From NCBI RefSeq assembly GCF_003971235.1, contig NZ_CP034661.1, forward strand, positions 1,860,001 to 1,924,000: 64,000 nucleotides of DNA, in the 5' to 3' direction. Position 1 is the first letter of the stretch, and the number at the start of each line of letters is the position of its first letter. Source of the DNA: Chryseobacterium aureum. GTDB taxonomy: Bacteria; Bacteroidota; Bacteroidia; Flavobacteriales; Weeksellaceae. This document shows, in pieces, positions 7,688 through 15,923 of the stretch. The notes beneath the pieces are model-generated. The model saw nothing but the letters and a program-made list of their open reading frames with translations, did no database searches and was not told where the DNA came from. Position numbers and translations under genes: made by a program.

Positions 7688-8323
7688 TTATTCTTCCGCT
7701 CCAAAAATAGTCACCTCTTGTCTTCCTTTCCTGATATCCGCTTCTTTTATTGTATTCCCACTAATGTTCAGGGTTTGTAAAGCAGGGTTGCCGGAAATAT
7801 CAATTTTTTGAAGTTTGTTATGTTCCAGATTCAGTTTTCTCAATTTTTTGAACGGGTTGAGGTTTATTGTTTTTATTTGATTTAAAGATAATGTTAATTG
7901 ATCAATTTTTGGAAGTCCTTCCAGCGAAATACTTTCCAGCAGATTATGATCCAGATATAATGAAGTTAAATTTTTAAGATTTTCAGCTTTAAAAGATGAA
8001 ATTTTGCATCCTGTACACGAAAACAGTTCCAGATGATCCAGATTTGTTATCCTTATACCGGGGATTGCATTATCATCAAGAACAATCATTTTTACATTTT
8101 TAAAAAGGTGCAGGTCTTCTGTGGAAATAATTCCTTTCTGAACCAGAAACAGGTTCGTTATCATTCCGGCTTCGTGAGATTCTAGGATTCCGTTTTTATT
8201 CTGATCGAAATTTTCCAGGACTGCTTTTTCAAAGTTTTTATCTTTAAATTCAAGCTTTTGTCCGTAGAAAAATGAAAATCCTGAAATAAGGAAAACGGTG
8301 GTAAATATTTTAATTTTCATCAT
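7688..8323 (-). CDS. Leucine-rich repeat exported protein
   Basis: 211 residues with a signal peptide (MMKIKIFTTVFLISGFSFFYGQ). An EF-hand-like loop DQNKNGILESHE at about residue 40 comes next, then five to six leucine-rich repeats (LTSLYLDHNLLESISL, LRKLNLEHNKLQKIDI and others, roughly 85-195). Probably periplasmic or surface-associated and binding a protein or carbohydrate partner. No T9SS sorting domain. Divergent from gldB with about 50 bases between starts. Function unknown. Confidence 0.8.
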   Translation of the reverse strand: MMKIKIFTTVFLISGFSFFYGQKLEFKDKNFEKAVLENFDQNKNGILESHEAGMITNLFLVQKGIISTEDLHLFKNVKMIVLDDNAIPGIRITNLDHLELFSCTGCKISSFKAENLKNLTSLYLDHNLLESISLEGLPKIDQLTLSLNQIKTINLNPFKKLRKLNLEHNKLQKIDISGNPALQTLNISGNTIKEADIRKGRQEVTIFGAEE

Positions 8324-8375
8324 GAATTGTGTATTAAATCCTTATTTTTGTAAACTTAAATTCCATGTAAAAATA

Positions 8376-9359
8376 ATGAAGATTTTTAGATATATTGCGC
8401 TTTCTTCTATTTTAGCTGCCGGACTTGTTTCCTGCAAAAAAGAATCTGAAAACCAATGGAAAGTAGAAGTTAAGCAAACTGCTGAAAAAGTTGATATCAC
8501 AGATATTTCCAAAGCATTCTACAATCCGGATCTTCCGCTGGATCAGTTTAAAGCTCAATTTCCATGGTTCCAGGGAAGTGTTTCTGATGCCGATTTCGGG
8601 AAAAGAAGAGCGGATGCTGAAGAGATTAAAATCTATAAGGAAGCCATCGGGAAAATAGATCAGACAAAGCTTCAGACAGAGCTTCAAAGCTTATTTTCAC
8701 ATATTAAATATTACTTTCCAAAGTTTAAGAGTCCAAAGGTATATCTGTTCTCATCAGCTTTACAGATGGTTCAGGATCCTATATTTTATGATGAAAAAGG
8801 GAATTTACTGTTTATCGATGTGACCGGTTTTATGGGAGACGGAAATGCCAACTATAAAGGACTGGAGCTGTATTTCCAAAAGTCGATGAATCCTCAGAAT
8901 CTCGTTCCGAAAGTTTCACAGCTTTTTGCTGAAAATATTGTAACGGAGTCTCCTGACCACCAGAAATTCATAGATCAGATTATCCTGAACGGAAAAGTAA
9001 TGATTCTTCAGGATGCGTTTCTTCCTGATACGCCGGATTATCTGAAAATAAACTACACCCAAAAACAGTACGACTGGGCCAAGAGCAATGAAGCCAATAT
9101 CTGGAATTATTTTGTAGAAAGCAATCTGATCTTCGGAGATGACCCAAGACTGGGAGAACGTTTTATTTCTCCGGGTCCATTTTCAAAATTTTACACAGAA
9201 ATTGACAATGAATCTTCGCCTCAAATCGGAATTTTTACAGGATGGCAAATTTGTAAAGCCTATCTGAAGGAAAAACCTGAAACGAAGTTAACGGAGTTCC
9301 TGAAAATGGATGCCACCACAATTTTTAATCAGTCCGGTTATAAACCGAAACTTAAATAA
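8376..9359 (+). CDS. gldB: Gliding motility lipoprotein GldB
   Basis: 327 residues from the ATG at 8376. A longer open frame extends to 8298, but the 8376 start gives a clean lipoprotein signal (MKIFRYIALSSILAAGLVSC, lipobox at Cys20). Composition and length match GldB, an essential-for-gliding lipoprotein of Flavobacterium whose conserved parts include the FDDPRLGERFISPGPFS-like C-terminal stretch (here GDDPRLGERFISPGPFS). gldC follows 31 bases downstream and nadE lies nearby, the conserved gldB-gldC-nadE neighbourhood. Most Chryseobacterium do not visibly glide; the gld genes are kept for the T9SS or related envelope tasks. Confidence 0.88.
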   Translation: MKIFRYIALSSILAAGLVSCKKESENQWKVEVKQTAEKVDITDISKAFYNPDLPLDQFKAQFPWFQGSVSDADFGKRRADAEEIKIYKEAIGKIDQTKLQTELQSLFSHIKYYFPKFKSPKVYLFSSALQMVQDPIFYDEKGNLLFIDVTGFMGDGNANYKGLELYFQKSMNPQNLVPKVSQLFAENIVTESPDHQKFIDQIILNGKVMILQDAFLPDTPDYLKINYTQKQYDWAKSNEANIWNYFVESNLIFGDDPRLGERFISPGPFSKFYTEIDNESSPQIGIFTGWQICKAYLKEKPETKLTEFLKMDATTIFNQSGYKPKLK

Positions 9360-9390
9360 TAGAAATTTAGAATTTAGAAAAAATAGAACA

Positions 9391-9714
9391 ATGAGAAAGA
9401 CTCAGATTACGATAGATGTAGAACTTGATGAAAATCACGTACCGGAAAACATTACCTGGAACGCTCAGGATGGAGGCATCGAAAAGCAGGATACCAAAGC
9501 GACAATGATTTCTGTTTGGGATGATAAAACCAGAGAAGCATTAAGAATCGATCTTTGGACGAAAGAAATGCCCGTAGATCAAATGAAGATGTTCATCCAC
9601 CAGATTTTAATCTCTTTAGGAAACACGTATCAGAGAGCGACAGGTGAAGAAGATGTAGCACAGTGGATGGAAGAAATTGCTGAAGAATTCGCTGTGAAAT
9701 CTGCTATTAAGTAA
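9391..9714 (+). CDS. gldC: Gliding motility protein GldC
   Basis: 107 residues from the ATG at 9391; the frame opens further upstream, but that part overlaps gldB and lacks family similarity. Matches GldC: MRKTQITIDVELDENHVPE, NITWNAQDGG and DLWTKEMPVDQMKMFIHQ. A small soluble protein with no signal peptide, known to enhance gliding in Flavobacterium johnsoniae. Same operon as gldB. Confidence 0.9.
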   Translation: MRKTQITIDVELDENHVPENITWNAQDGGIEKQDTKATMISVWDDKTREALRIDLWTKEMPVDQMKMFIHQILISLGNTYQRATGEEDVAQWMEEIAEEFAVKSAIK

Positions 9715-9850
9715 AAAAATAAATATGCAATAAGCTTTAGGCAGTAAGCGGTAAGCTTTTTGTACTCAGCTAGAGCAAATTTTAATAAAAACAATTAGTA
9801 TCAGGCAGTAATTGTATTGTTTACTACTAAAAGTTTAAAAGCAAAAAATT

Positions 9851-10990
9851 ATGAATTTTAATACCAAAGTAATTCACGGAGGGCAGCACCATGAGTCTGC
9901 AACAGGTTCTGTAAATGTCCCTGTATTTTTAACCTCTACATTTGCACAGAAAAGCCCGGGAGTACATTCCGGATATGAATATTCAAGAGCTGCCAATCCT
10001 ACAAGACAGGCATTGGAAGACTCTTTGGCCAGTATTGAAAACGGAGCGAGAGGCTTAGCATTCGGTTCCGGTCTCGCGGCCATCGACTGTGTTTTGAAAT
10101 TATTAAACCCTGGTGATGAAGTCATTGCTGTAGATGATCTTTATGGAGGTACTTACAGAATGTTCACCAGACTTTTCGAAAAATATCAGCTGAAGTTTAC
10201 ATTCGTAAATTTTGATGATGTTTCTAAAATTGCGGATGTTATTACTGATAAAACAAAACTGATCTGGGTAGAGACACCAACTAACCCATTGATGAAACTG
10301 GTAGACATCAAAGCAGTTGTAGACATCGCGAAAGGAAGAGATATTTTAGTGGCCGTAGACAATACTTTTGCAACACCTTATATCCAGAGACCTATTGATT
10401 TGGGAGCTGATATCGTGATGCACTCTGCCACAAAATATTTAGGGGGACACTCCGATGTGATTGCCGGAGCGCTTATTGCCAAAGATGCAGAATTGGGAGA
10501 AAAGCTTCACTTCATTCAGTTTGCTAGCGGTGGTATTTTAGGACCTCATGATTCTTATCTGGTATTGAGAGGAATCAAAACACTGGCACTAAGAATGCAG
10601 AGACACTCTGACAACGGTCTTGCTGTAGCAAAATACCTGGAGACTCATCCGGCTGTAGATCAAGTCATTTATCCAGGTCTGGAATCTCATCCACAATATG
10701 AACTGGCAAAATCTCAGATGAAAGAATCCGGAGGAATGGTTTCATTTACATTCAAATCAGGAAAAAAAGAAGATGCTATCAAATTCTTGGAAAAAGTAAG
10801 AGTATTCACGCTTGCTGAATCGTTAGGAGGCGTAGAATCTTTAGCTAACCACCCTGCTTTGATGACACACGCTTCAATTCCTGCAGAAAAACGTGCAGAA
10901 TTGGGAATTACTGATGACCTTGTTCGTTTAAGTGTTGGTATTGAAGATGCTGAAGATCTTATTGCAGATTTAGAGAAAGCTTTTTCCTAA
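9851..10990 (+). CDS. Cystathionine gamma-synthase / trans-sulfuration PLP enzyme
   Basis: 379 residues, Cys/Met metabolism PLP-dependent family. Seen are GYEYSRAANPTRQALE near the N-terminus, the PLP lysine motif HSATKYLGGHSDVIAGAL, and AESLGGVESLANHPALMTH at the C-terminus. It could be cystathionine gamma-synthase (MetB), cystathionine gamma-lyase or O-acetylhomoserine sulfhydrylase; the SLGGVESL..HPA..TH ending fits MetB/CGL best. Homotetrameric cytosolic enzyme. Ends with a terminator at 11003-11036. The 130 bases before it contain direct-repeat-like AAGC-rich sequence but no clear promoter. Confidence 0.88.
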   Translation: MNFNTKVIHGGQHHESATGSVNVPVFLTSTFAQKSPGVHSGYEYSRAANPTRQALEDSLASIENGARGLAFGSGLAAIDCVLKLLNPGDEVIAVDDLYGGTYRMFTRLFEKYQLKFTFVNFDDVSKIADVITDKTKLIWVETPTNPLMKLVDIKAVVDIAKGRDILVAVDNTFATPYIQRPIDLGADIVMHSATKYLGGHSDVIAGALIAKDAELGEKLHFIQFASGGILGPHDSYLVLRGIKTLALRMQRHSDNGLAVAKYLETHPAVDQVIYPGLESHPQYELAKSQMKESGGMVSFTFKSGKKEDAIKFLEKVRVFTLAESLGGVESLANHPALMTHASIPAEKRAELGITDDLVRLSVGIEDAEDLIADLEKAFS

Positions 10991-11002
10991 TAAAAACACC
11001 AT

Positions 11003-11036
11003 AAAATGAGAAGGATGATACCATCTTTCTCATTTT
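11003..11036 (+). terminator. Terminator of the cystathionine gamma-synthase gene
   Basis: Arms 11003-11017 and 11022-11036 pair through 15 positions with G-U wobbles, followed by a T-rich tract. Confidence 0.75.
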
Positions 11037-11061
11037 ATTTTATTATAACACCGCTGATACT

Positions 11062-11514
11062 ATGAAAAATATAAGAAAAGCAATTCTTTCCGACCTTCCA
11101 CAGCTTGCGGAATTATTTGATCAGTACAGAGTATTTTATCACAAAACATCTGATATTCCCGCTGCCACTAATTTTCTTCAGGAAAGACTTGAAAATAAAG
11201 ATTCCGAAATTTTTGTTGCAGAGGAAAATGGTACACTAAAAGGTTTCGTACAGCTATACCCTATATTTTCATCCACAAGAATGCAGCGTTACTGGCTGCT
11301 GAATGATCTTTATGTAAATGAAAATCACAGAGGAAAAGGCTTTTCCAAAGAACTGATTGAAGAATCTAAGTCACTTTGCCGTTCATCAAAAGCATGCGGT
11401 ATCCTTTTAGAAACAGGAAAAAAGAATGATATAGGAAATCAGCTTTACCCCGCCTGCGGCTTTGAACTTTATGATTCTGTGAATTTCTACGAGTGGACCA
11501 ATCATGAGCAATGA
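11062..11514 (+). CDS. GNAT family N-acetyltransferase
   Basis: 150 residues. Motif A is WLLNDLYVNENHRGKGFSKELI, with RGKGF in the acetyl-CoA loop; the C-terminal LETGKKNDIGNQLYPACGFE fits motif B. Cytosolic; substrate unknown. Stands alone after a terminator. The sequence following its stop (11515-11560) is a simple AATGAGTAAT-like repetitive stretch of the type common in these genomes. Confidence 0.82.
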   Translation: MKNIRKAILSDLPQLAELFDQYRVFYHKTSDIPAATNFLQERLENKDSEIFVAEENGTLKGFVQLYPIFSSTRMQRYWLLNDLYVNENHRGKGFSKELIEESKSLCRSSKACGILLETGKKNDIGNQLYPACGFELYDSVNFYEWTNHEQ

Positions 11515-11626
11515 ATAATAAATAATGAGTAATAAGCAATGAGTAATAAATTACTTACGTATTACACTCACTACCCCGAAACTCGAAAACCCGCACCCAA
11601 AACCACCCCTAAAAACAAAAAATGAT

Positions 11627-12139
11627 ATGACCGAATTTCAAAAATACATCCAAAGATATTTAGATCTGATTCCGGCAGGAAACTGGTTAGATGAGCTCCA
11701 AATATCAGCAGATAAAACCACAGGAATTTATTCCAACCTCACCGAAGAACAATTTCATTTCGCTTATGCAGAAGGAAAATGGACTTTAAAAGAACTTCTA
11801 CTCCACCTTTCCGATACAGAAAGAGTTTTCCAGTACAGAATATTGGCATTCGCAAGAGGAGAGAAAAACAACCTTCCCGGATTTGACGAAAATGAATACG
11901 CAGAACGATCATTTGCCAATGAAAGAACTTTGGATTCCCTTTTGGAAGAATACAAGCTGGTAAGAAAATCTTCTCAGATTCTATTAGAAACACTTCATCC
12001 CTCGGCTTTACAGAATACAGGTACGGCCAACGGCCATGAAATTACGGTAGAAACCATCGGAAAACTGATCGTAGGACACAATTACCACCATCTGAATATC
12101 ATTGAGGAGAGGTATCTGTCGAAATTGGGATGGATGTAG
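11627..12139 (+). CDS. DinB family protein
   Basis: 170 residues with the four-helix DinB/YfiT pattern. Three metal-binding histidines are expected, and seen in LLLHLSDTERVF (about residue 61) and GHNYHHLNIIEERYL (about 148-153). Such proteins are metal-dependent hydrolases or thiol transferases, often bacillithiol- or stress-related. No neighbours on the same strand suggest a pathway. Confidence 0.85.
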   Translation: MTEFQKYIQRYLDLIPAGNWLDELQISADKTTGIYSNLTEEQFHFAYAEGKWTLKELLLHLSDTERVFQYRILAFARGEKNNLPGFDENEYAERSFANERTLDSLLEEYKLVRKSSQILLETLHPSALQNTGTANGHEITVETIGKLIVGHNYHHLNIIEERYLSKLGWM

Positions 12140-12170
12140 GAAGTTAAATGGAATTTTGATTTATTATAAG

Positions 12171-12346
12171 TTTTGGCTAAAGCCGGAGAATCTATTTTCT
12201 TATTTAAATGGGCTAAAGCCCACTTCTATTGAATACCATAACCTTTCTAATAATTCAATCATATTTAATTATACCACAAAAACATCAATAGGAACGGGCT
12301 TTAGCCCGTTCTCATATTATACTAATTCCATTGGCTTTAGCCGAAA
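12171..12346. repeat. REP-like paired palindromic unit A
   Basis: Nested inverted pairs: outer TTTTGGCTAAAGCC at 12171-12184 against GGCTTTAGCCGAAA near 12333-12346. Inner palindromes are GGGCTAAAGCCC at 12210-12221 and ACGGGCTTTAGCCCGT at 12294-12309. The unit is duplicated downstream and flanks the transposase gene. Confidence 0.85.
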
Positions 12347-12361
12347 TTTATAATTCCGTAG

Positions 12362-12553
12362 ATTTTGGTTGAAACAATGGGGTTCATATTTATTGTTTAA
12401 AAGTGCTAAGCCCATTGCTATTGAATAACATAACCTTTCTAATAATTCATTGAATCATATTTAATTATACCACAAAAAACATCAATAGGAACGGGCTTTA
12501 GCCCGTTTTCACATTATATATCTCCTTCCATTGGCTTTAGCCAAAACTTATTA
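12362..12553. repeat. REP-like paired palindromic unit B (one arm decayed)
   Basis: The right half is intact (ACGGGCTTTAGCCCGT from 12491, GGCTTTAGCCAAAAC from 12533). The left half is degenerate (TTTTGGTTGAAAC at 12364, GTGCTAAGCCCA at 12413). The middle carries the same ATTGAATA...AACCTTTCTAATAATTCA spacer as unit A, so the units share ancestry over their length. Confidence 0.8.
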
Positions 12554-12584
12554 AATAAATAGTATTTTTGATAAAACAACACAA

Positions 12585-13013
12585 ATGGCTTTTATCAAAA
12601 TCTACATTCGTCTTGTCTTTTCTACAAGAAACAGAGATCCTTTTCTCAATACATTTGACATACGTCTCAAAGTCTGGAAACATATTAAAGAGTATGCTAC
12701 AGAAAAAGGAATATTTTTAGAAATGGTTAATGGATATTCAGACCATTGTCATTGTCTTATTTCTCTCGGCTCTGATCAGAATATTGAAAAAGTTGTACAA
12801 CTTTTAAAAGGTGAATCTTCACATTGGATCAATAAAAATCAACTTACAATAGGAAAATTCTCATGGCAGGATGAATATTTTGCGGTGTCAGTTTCTGAAT
12901 CCATGGTAGAGAATGTAAGAAATTATATTAAAAATCAGGAAAAACACCATCAGAAAAAGAGTTTTGGAGAGGAGTATAAGGAATTTATTGAAAGATATAA
13001 TTTTAAAATTTGA
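12585..13013 (+). CDS. REP-associated tyrosine transposase (IS200/IS605 TnpA-like)
   Basis: 142 residues, Y1-transposase fold. HUH motif is SDHCHCLISL (His-x-His around residues 53-55), with a catalytic Tyr in VENVRNYIKNQEKHH (about residue 113) and the typical QDEYFAVSVS segment. The protein single-strand-nicks at hairpins. Three paired palindromic units with GGCTAAAGCC cores surround the gene, as for RAYT domesticated transposases rather than a simple IS: no TnpB and no left/right end outside the palindromes. The start at 12585 is the first ATG after unit B. Confidence 0.85.
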   Translation: MAFIKIYIRLVFSTRNRDPFLNTFDIRLKVWKHIKEYATEKGIFLEMVNGYSDHCHCLISLGSDQNIEKVVQLLKGESSHWINKNQLTIGKFSWQDEYFAVSVSESMVENVRNYIKNQEKHHQKKSFGEEYKEFIERYNFKI

Positions 13014-13016
13014 GTA

Positions 13017-13230
13017 GGTTTTGGCTAAAGCCATGGGATTTATCTCTATTGTTTAAATGGGCTAAAGCCCATTTCTATTGAATAGAATAACATCTCCAGT
13101 AATATGTAAAATCATATTTTAATTCTATTATGCAATAACCCAAAGAATCATACACCATCAAAATATCAATAGAAACGGGCTAAAGCCCGTTTTTAAATTG
13201 TGCACCTTCATATGGCTTTAGCCAAAACCT
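13017..13230. repeat. REP-like paired palindromic unit C
   Basis: Outer GGTTTTGGCTAAAGCC at 13017-13032 against GGCTTTAGCCAAAACC at about 13214-13229. Inner palindromes are GGGCTAAAGCCC at 13059-13070 and ACGGGCTAAAGCCCGT at 13175-13190. It begins 4 bases after the transposase stop. Confidence 0.85.
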
Positions 13231-13318
13231 ATCAACATAAATACATTTACATTCCAATTTTTTGCCTAAAATTCATAGATTCTCTACCTTTATCAACTCT
13301 TTGAATTCACTTACAATT

Positions 13319-13867
13319 ATGGAACATATTATTGAAATATTAAAATCCGGCGGAACGATTCTTTACCCTACTGATACTATCTGGGGAATTGGCTGTGATG
13401 CTACCAATATAGAAGCAGTCAATAAAATTTTTGACATCAAAAAGCGCGAAAAAAACAAATCCATGATTATCCTGGTGGAATCTGAAAAAAGACTTCAGGA
13501 TCTCGTGGATGTTCCCGAAATGGCCTGGGAAATTATTGATCTCAGCGAAAAGCCGGTAACAATCGTTTATGAAAATCCAAGAGGCCTGCCTAAGGAACTT
13601 CTTGCGGAAGACGGAAGCATCGGAATCCGACTGGTGAAAAATGATTTCTGTAAAAAACTGATCACAAAACTGAACAGACCTTTGGTATCTACTTCAGCTA
13701 ACTTCAGTGGTGAGAAAAGTCCGCTGAAATTCTCAGATATCTCTGAGGAGATGATCAGCCTTGTAGATTATGCGGTAGAAGAAGACAGAGAAAAAGTTTC
13801 AAAGTATTCAGGTTCTTCAGTCATTAAAATATGGAACGACAACAGGATAAAAGTGCTTCGGGAATAA
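13319..13867 (+). CDS. L-threonylcarbamoyladenylate synthase (Sua5/YciO/YrdC family)
   Basis: 182 residues from the ATG at 13319; an upstream in-frame extension to 13262 is less likely because it leaves the family's N-terminus. Motifs: GGTILYPTDTIWGIGCDATN, KKREKNKSMIILV and RLVKNDFCKKL. It ends with RPLVSTSANFSGEKSP, the classical YrdC signature. Produces the TC-AMP intermediate for the t6A37 modification of ANN-decoding tRNAs. Short form without the Sua5 C-terminal domain (TsaC-like). Confidence 0.9.
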   Translation: MEHIIEILKSGGTILYPTDTIWGIGCDATNIEAVNKIFDIKKREKNKSMIILVESEKRLQDLVDVPEMAWEIIDLSEKPVTIVYENPRGLPKELLAEDGSIGIRLVKNDFCKKLITKLNRPLVSTSANFSGEKSPLKFSDISEEMISLVDYAVEEDREKVSKYSGSSVIKIWNDNRIKVLRE

Positions 13868-13941
13868 AAATCCTGAGCCTGTATATTTATTTTTTTAGAG
13901 TCTTGCCCGTTTATATCGGCAGGATTTCTTTTTTTTAATTC

Positions 13942-13949
13942 TATCTTTG
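13942..13949 (+). promoter_or_regulatory. Bacteroidota -7 element
   Basis: TATCTTTG, an exact TAnnTTTG match, 26 nt before the start codon of the next gene. No TTG was found at 19-21 nt upstream. Confidence 0.45.
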
Positions 13950-13975
13950 TACACTCAACTCATAAACTATTTGCT

Positions 13976-14320
13976 ATGGATCATCAGGAGTTTGCTCAAA
14001 TGTGGATTAATGCATGGAATTCTCATGATTTAGAGGATATCCTTTCCCACTATTCGGATGATATTGAAATTACCACTCCTATGATTGCTCTGGCGACAGG
14101 GGGCAAGGAAAGCTCTTTAAAAGGTAAACAAGCTGTTCGGGAATACTGGCGAAAAGCTTTGGATAAGTTTCCGGATCTTCATTTTGCTCTTATTCATTCC
14201 ACAGCGGGAGTAAACTCTGTAGCTTTATTTTATAAGTCGATTATGGATAAACATGCTGTTGAAGTCATGTTTTTTAATAAAGACGGAAAAATCAGTAAAA
14301 TGTATGCTCATTATGATTAA
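13976..14320 (+). CDS. SnoaL/NTF2-like protein
   Basis: 114 residues, alpha+beta barrel of the NTF2/SnoaL superfamily (WINAWNSHDLEDILSHYSDD, GKQAVREYWRKALDKFPDLHF). This is the fold of ketosteroid isomerase and polyketide cyclases, but no catalytic set can be assigned. Cytosolic. Function unknown. Confidence 0.8.
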   Translation: MDHQEFAQMWINAWNSHDLEDILSHYSDDIEITTPMIALATGGKESSLKGKQAVREYWRKALDKFPDLHFALIHSTAGVNSVALFYKSIMDKHAVEVMFFNKDGKISKMYAHYD

Positions 14321-14356
14321 TGGGAATATACGTAGAAATTGTCACTATTATTAACA

Positions 14357-15775
14357 ATGAAAATTAATCTTAATCAAAATAAGAATTTAAAATTATTCAA
14401 AATCATTTCTGAAGCAGCAGAAAAGAACAACCAGTCCGTATTCATTGTGGGAGGATATGTGCGTGATCTTCTGATGAAAAGAAAAGCTTCTACAGATATA
14501 GACTTTGTAACGGAACAAAGCGGTATTGAGCTTGCTCAAAATGTAGCTCAGGAGATAGATCCTAAATTAAAGGTTTCTGTATTTAAAACATATGGTACGG
14601 CCATGATCAAGTATAAAGAGCTTGAGCTTGAGTTTGTGGGGGCAAGAAAAGAGAGCTACACAGAGAACAGCCGAAAACCGGAAGTAGAAGGCGGAAGCCT
14701 GGAAGATGACCAGAAAAGAAGAGATTTTACCATCAATGCGATGGCTATTTCTTTAAATAAAGATCATTTCGGAGAACTGATAGACCCTTTCAATGGAATG
14801 GATGATCTTGAAAAAGGCATTTTAAGGACTCCTTTAGAACCTGCACAAACCTATTCTGATGACCCATTAAGGATGATGAGAGCTGTACGTTTTGCTTCCA
14901 CTTTAAATTTTAAGATTGAGGAAAACTCTCTGAAAGCCATTCAGCAGGAAGCAGAAAGAATCAATATTGTTTCTATGGAAAGAATCATGGTGGAATTCAA
15001 CAAAATCATGCTTTCTGAAAAGCCATCTATCGGGTTGAGACTAATGGAGCAAACCGGTCTTATGAAACTTGTTATTCCTGAACTTATTGAACTGAAAGGG
15101 GTAGAAGAAGTTGAGGGACAAACGCATAAGGATAACTTTTACCATACTTTAGAAGTAGTGGATAATATTTCAGTGAATACCGATAATCTCTGGCTTCGCT
15201 GGGCTGCCCTGCTCCACGACATTGGAAAAGCCCCTACAAAAAAATTTGTGGAAGGAACAGGATGGACGTTTCACGGACATGAATTTCTGGGTTCAAAAAT
15301 GGTAAAAACCCTTTTCCAGAGATTGAAACTGCCTTTGGGAAGTGATATGAAATATGTTCAGAAAATGGTGAAGCTTTCCTCAAGACCTATTGCTTTAATT
15401 ACTGATGATGCTTCGGACTCTGCATTAAGAAGGCTTTTATTTGATGCCGGAGAAAATCTTGAAGATCTTTTTACGCTTTGCAAGGCAGATATTACCACCA
15501 AGAACTCTAAAAAGCAGGAAAAATTCAAGAGAAATTTTGAATATGTAGCGGTAAAGATCAAAGAAGTGGAAGAAAAAGATCAGGTAAGGAATTTTCAGCC
15601 ACCTATCACCGGTGAAGAGATTATGGAAATGTTTCATCTTAAACCCGGCCGTGAAATTGGTATTCTGAAAGAGAAAGTGAAAGAAGCCATTCTGGAAGGT
15701 GAAATTCCTAATGAAAAAGAAGAAGCTACCCGGTTCGTCATTGCTGAAGCTGAGAAACTGGGATTAACCATCTGA
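14357..15775 (+). CDS. CCA tRNA nucleotidyltransferase / poly(A) polymerase family with HD domain
   Basis: 472 residues from the ATG at 14357, chosen over an in-frame TTG at 14339. The nucleotidyltransferase head has GGYVRDLLMKRKASTDIDFV, containing the metal-binding Asp pair. RRDFTINAMAIS and DPLRMMRAVRFASTL are class II CCA-enzyme motifs. An HD domain follows (LRWAALLHDIGKAPT, about residues 270-370). It completes or repairs the 3' CCA of tRNA, and the HD part may add 2',3'-cyclic phosphodiesterase activity. Ends at a strong terminator. Confidence 0.9.
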   Translation: MKINLNQNKNLKLFKIISEAAEKNNQSVFIVGGYVRDLLMKRKASTDIDFVTEQSGIELAQNVAQEIDPKLKVSVFKTYGTAMIKYKELELEFVGARKESYTENSRKPEVEGGSLEDDQKRRDFTINAMAISLNKDHFGELIDPFNGMDDLEKGILRTPLEPAQTYSDDPLRMMRAVRFASTLNFKIEENSLKAIQQEAERINIVSMERIMVEFNKIMLSEKPSIGLRLMEQTGLMKLVIPELIELKGVEEVEGQTHKDNFYHTLEVVDNISVNTDNLWLRWAALLHDIGKAPTKKFVEGTGWTFHGHEFLGSKMVKTLFQRLKLPLGSDMKYVQKMVKLSSRPIALITDDASDSALRRLLFDAGENLEDLFTLCKADITTKNSKKQEKFKRNFEYVAVKIKEVEEKDQVRNFQPPITGEEIMEMFHLKPGREIGILKEKVKEAILEGEIPNEKEEATRFVIAEAEKLGLTI

Positions 15776-15795
15776 TGTAGATGATAAATTATATA

Positions 15796-15833
15796 AAAAG
15801 CCCGGCGGGATGTTCCATCCCGCCGGGCTTTTT
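15796..15833 (+). terminator. Strong GC-rich terminator
   Basis: A long perfect GC-rich hairpin with arms about 15796-15812 and 15818-15833, ending in T5. Terminates the CCA-enzyme transcript. Confidence 0.9.
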
Positions 15834-15856
15834 ATATTTCCCTCTGTAAAACAAAG

Positions 15857-15884
15857 CCGGCCGGCTTCATAAGAAACCGACCGG
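15857..15884 (-). terminator. Terminator of the B12 uptake operon
   Basis: Arms 15857-15868 and 15873-15884. On the plus strand it shows two C-A mismatches, which become G-U pairs in the minus-strand RNA, so the hairpin serves the minus strand. A T-rich stretch follows at lower coordinates. Confidence 0.65.
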
Positions 15885-15923
15885 AAAAAAACACAAATGA
15901 TGAAAAAATAAAAAATTATATTT

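Noticed and set aside
11515..11560. Tandem repeat of AATGAGTAATA type as a mobile element end
   Set aside because: Short, imperfect and without terminal repeats or an encoded protein; treated as simple low-complexity sequence.
12102..12353. Plus-strand open frame across the end of the DinB gene
   Set aside because: It runs through the palindromic repeat unit A and its translation is repeat-derived.
12171..13230. CRISPR-like array because of repeated palindromes
   Set aside because: Units are few, unequally spaced and nested as inverted pairs; no cas genes are near. REP-type elements fit better.
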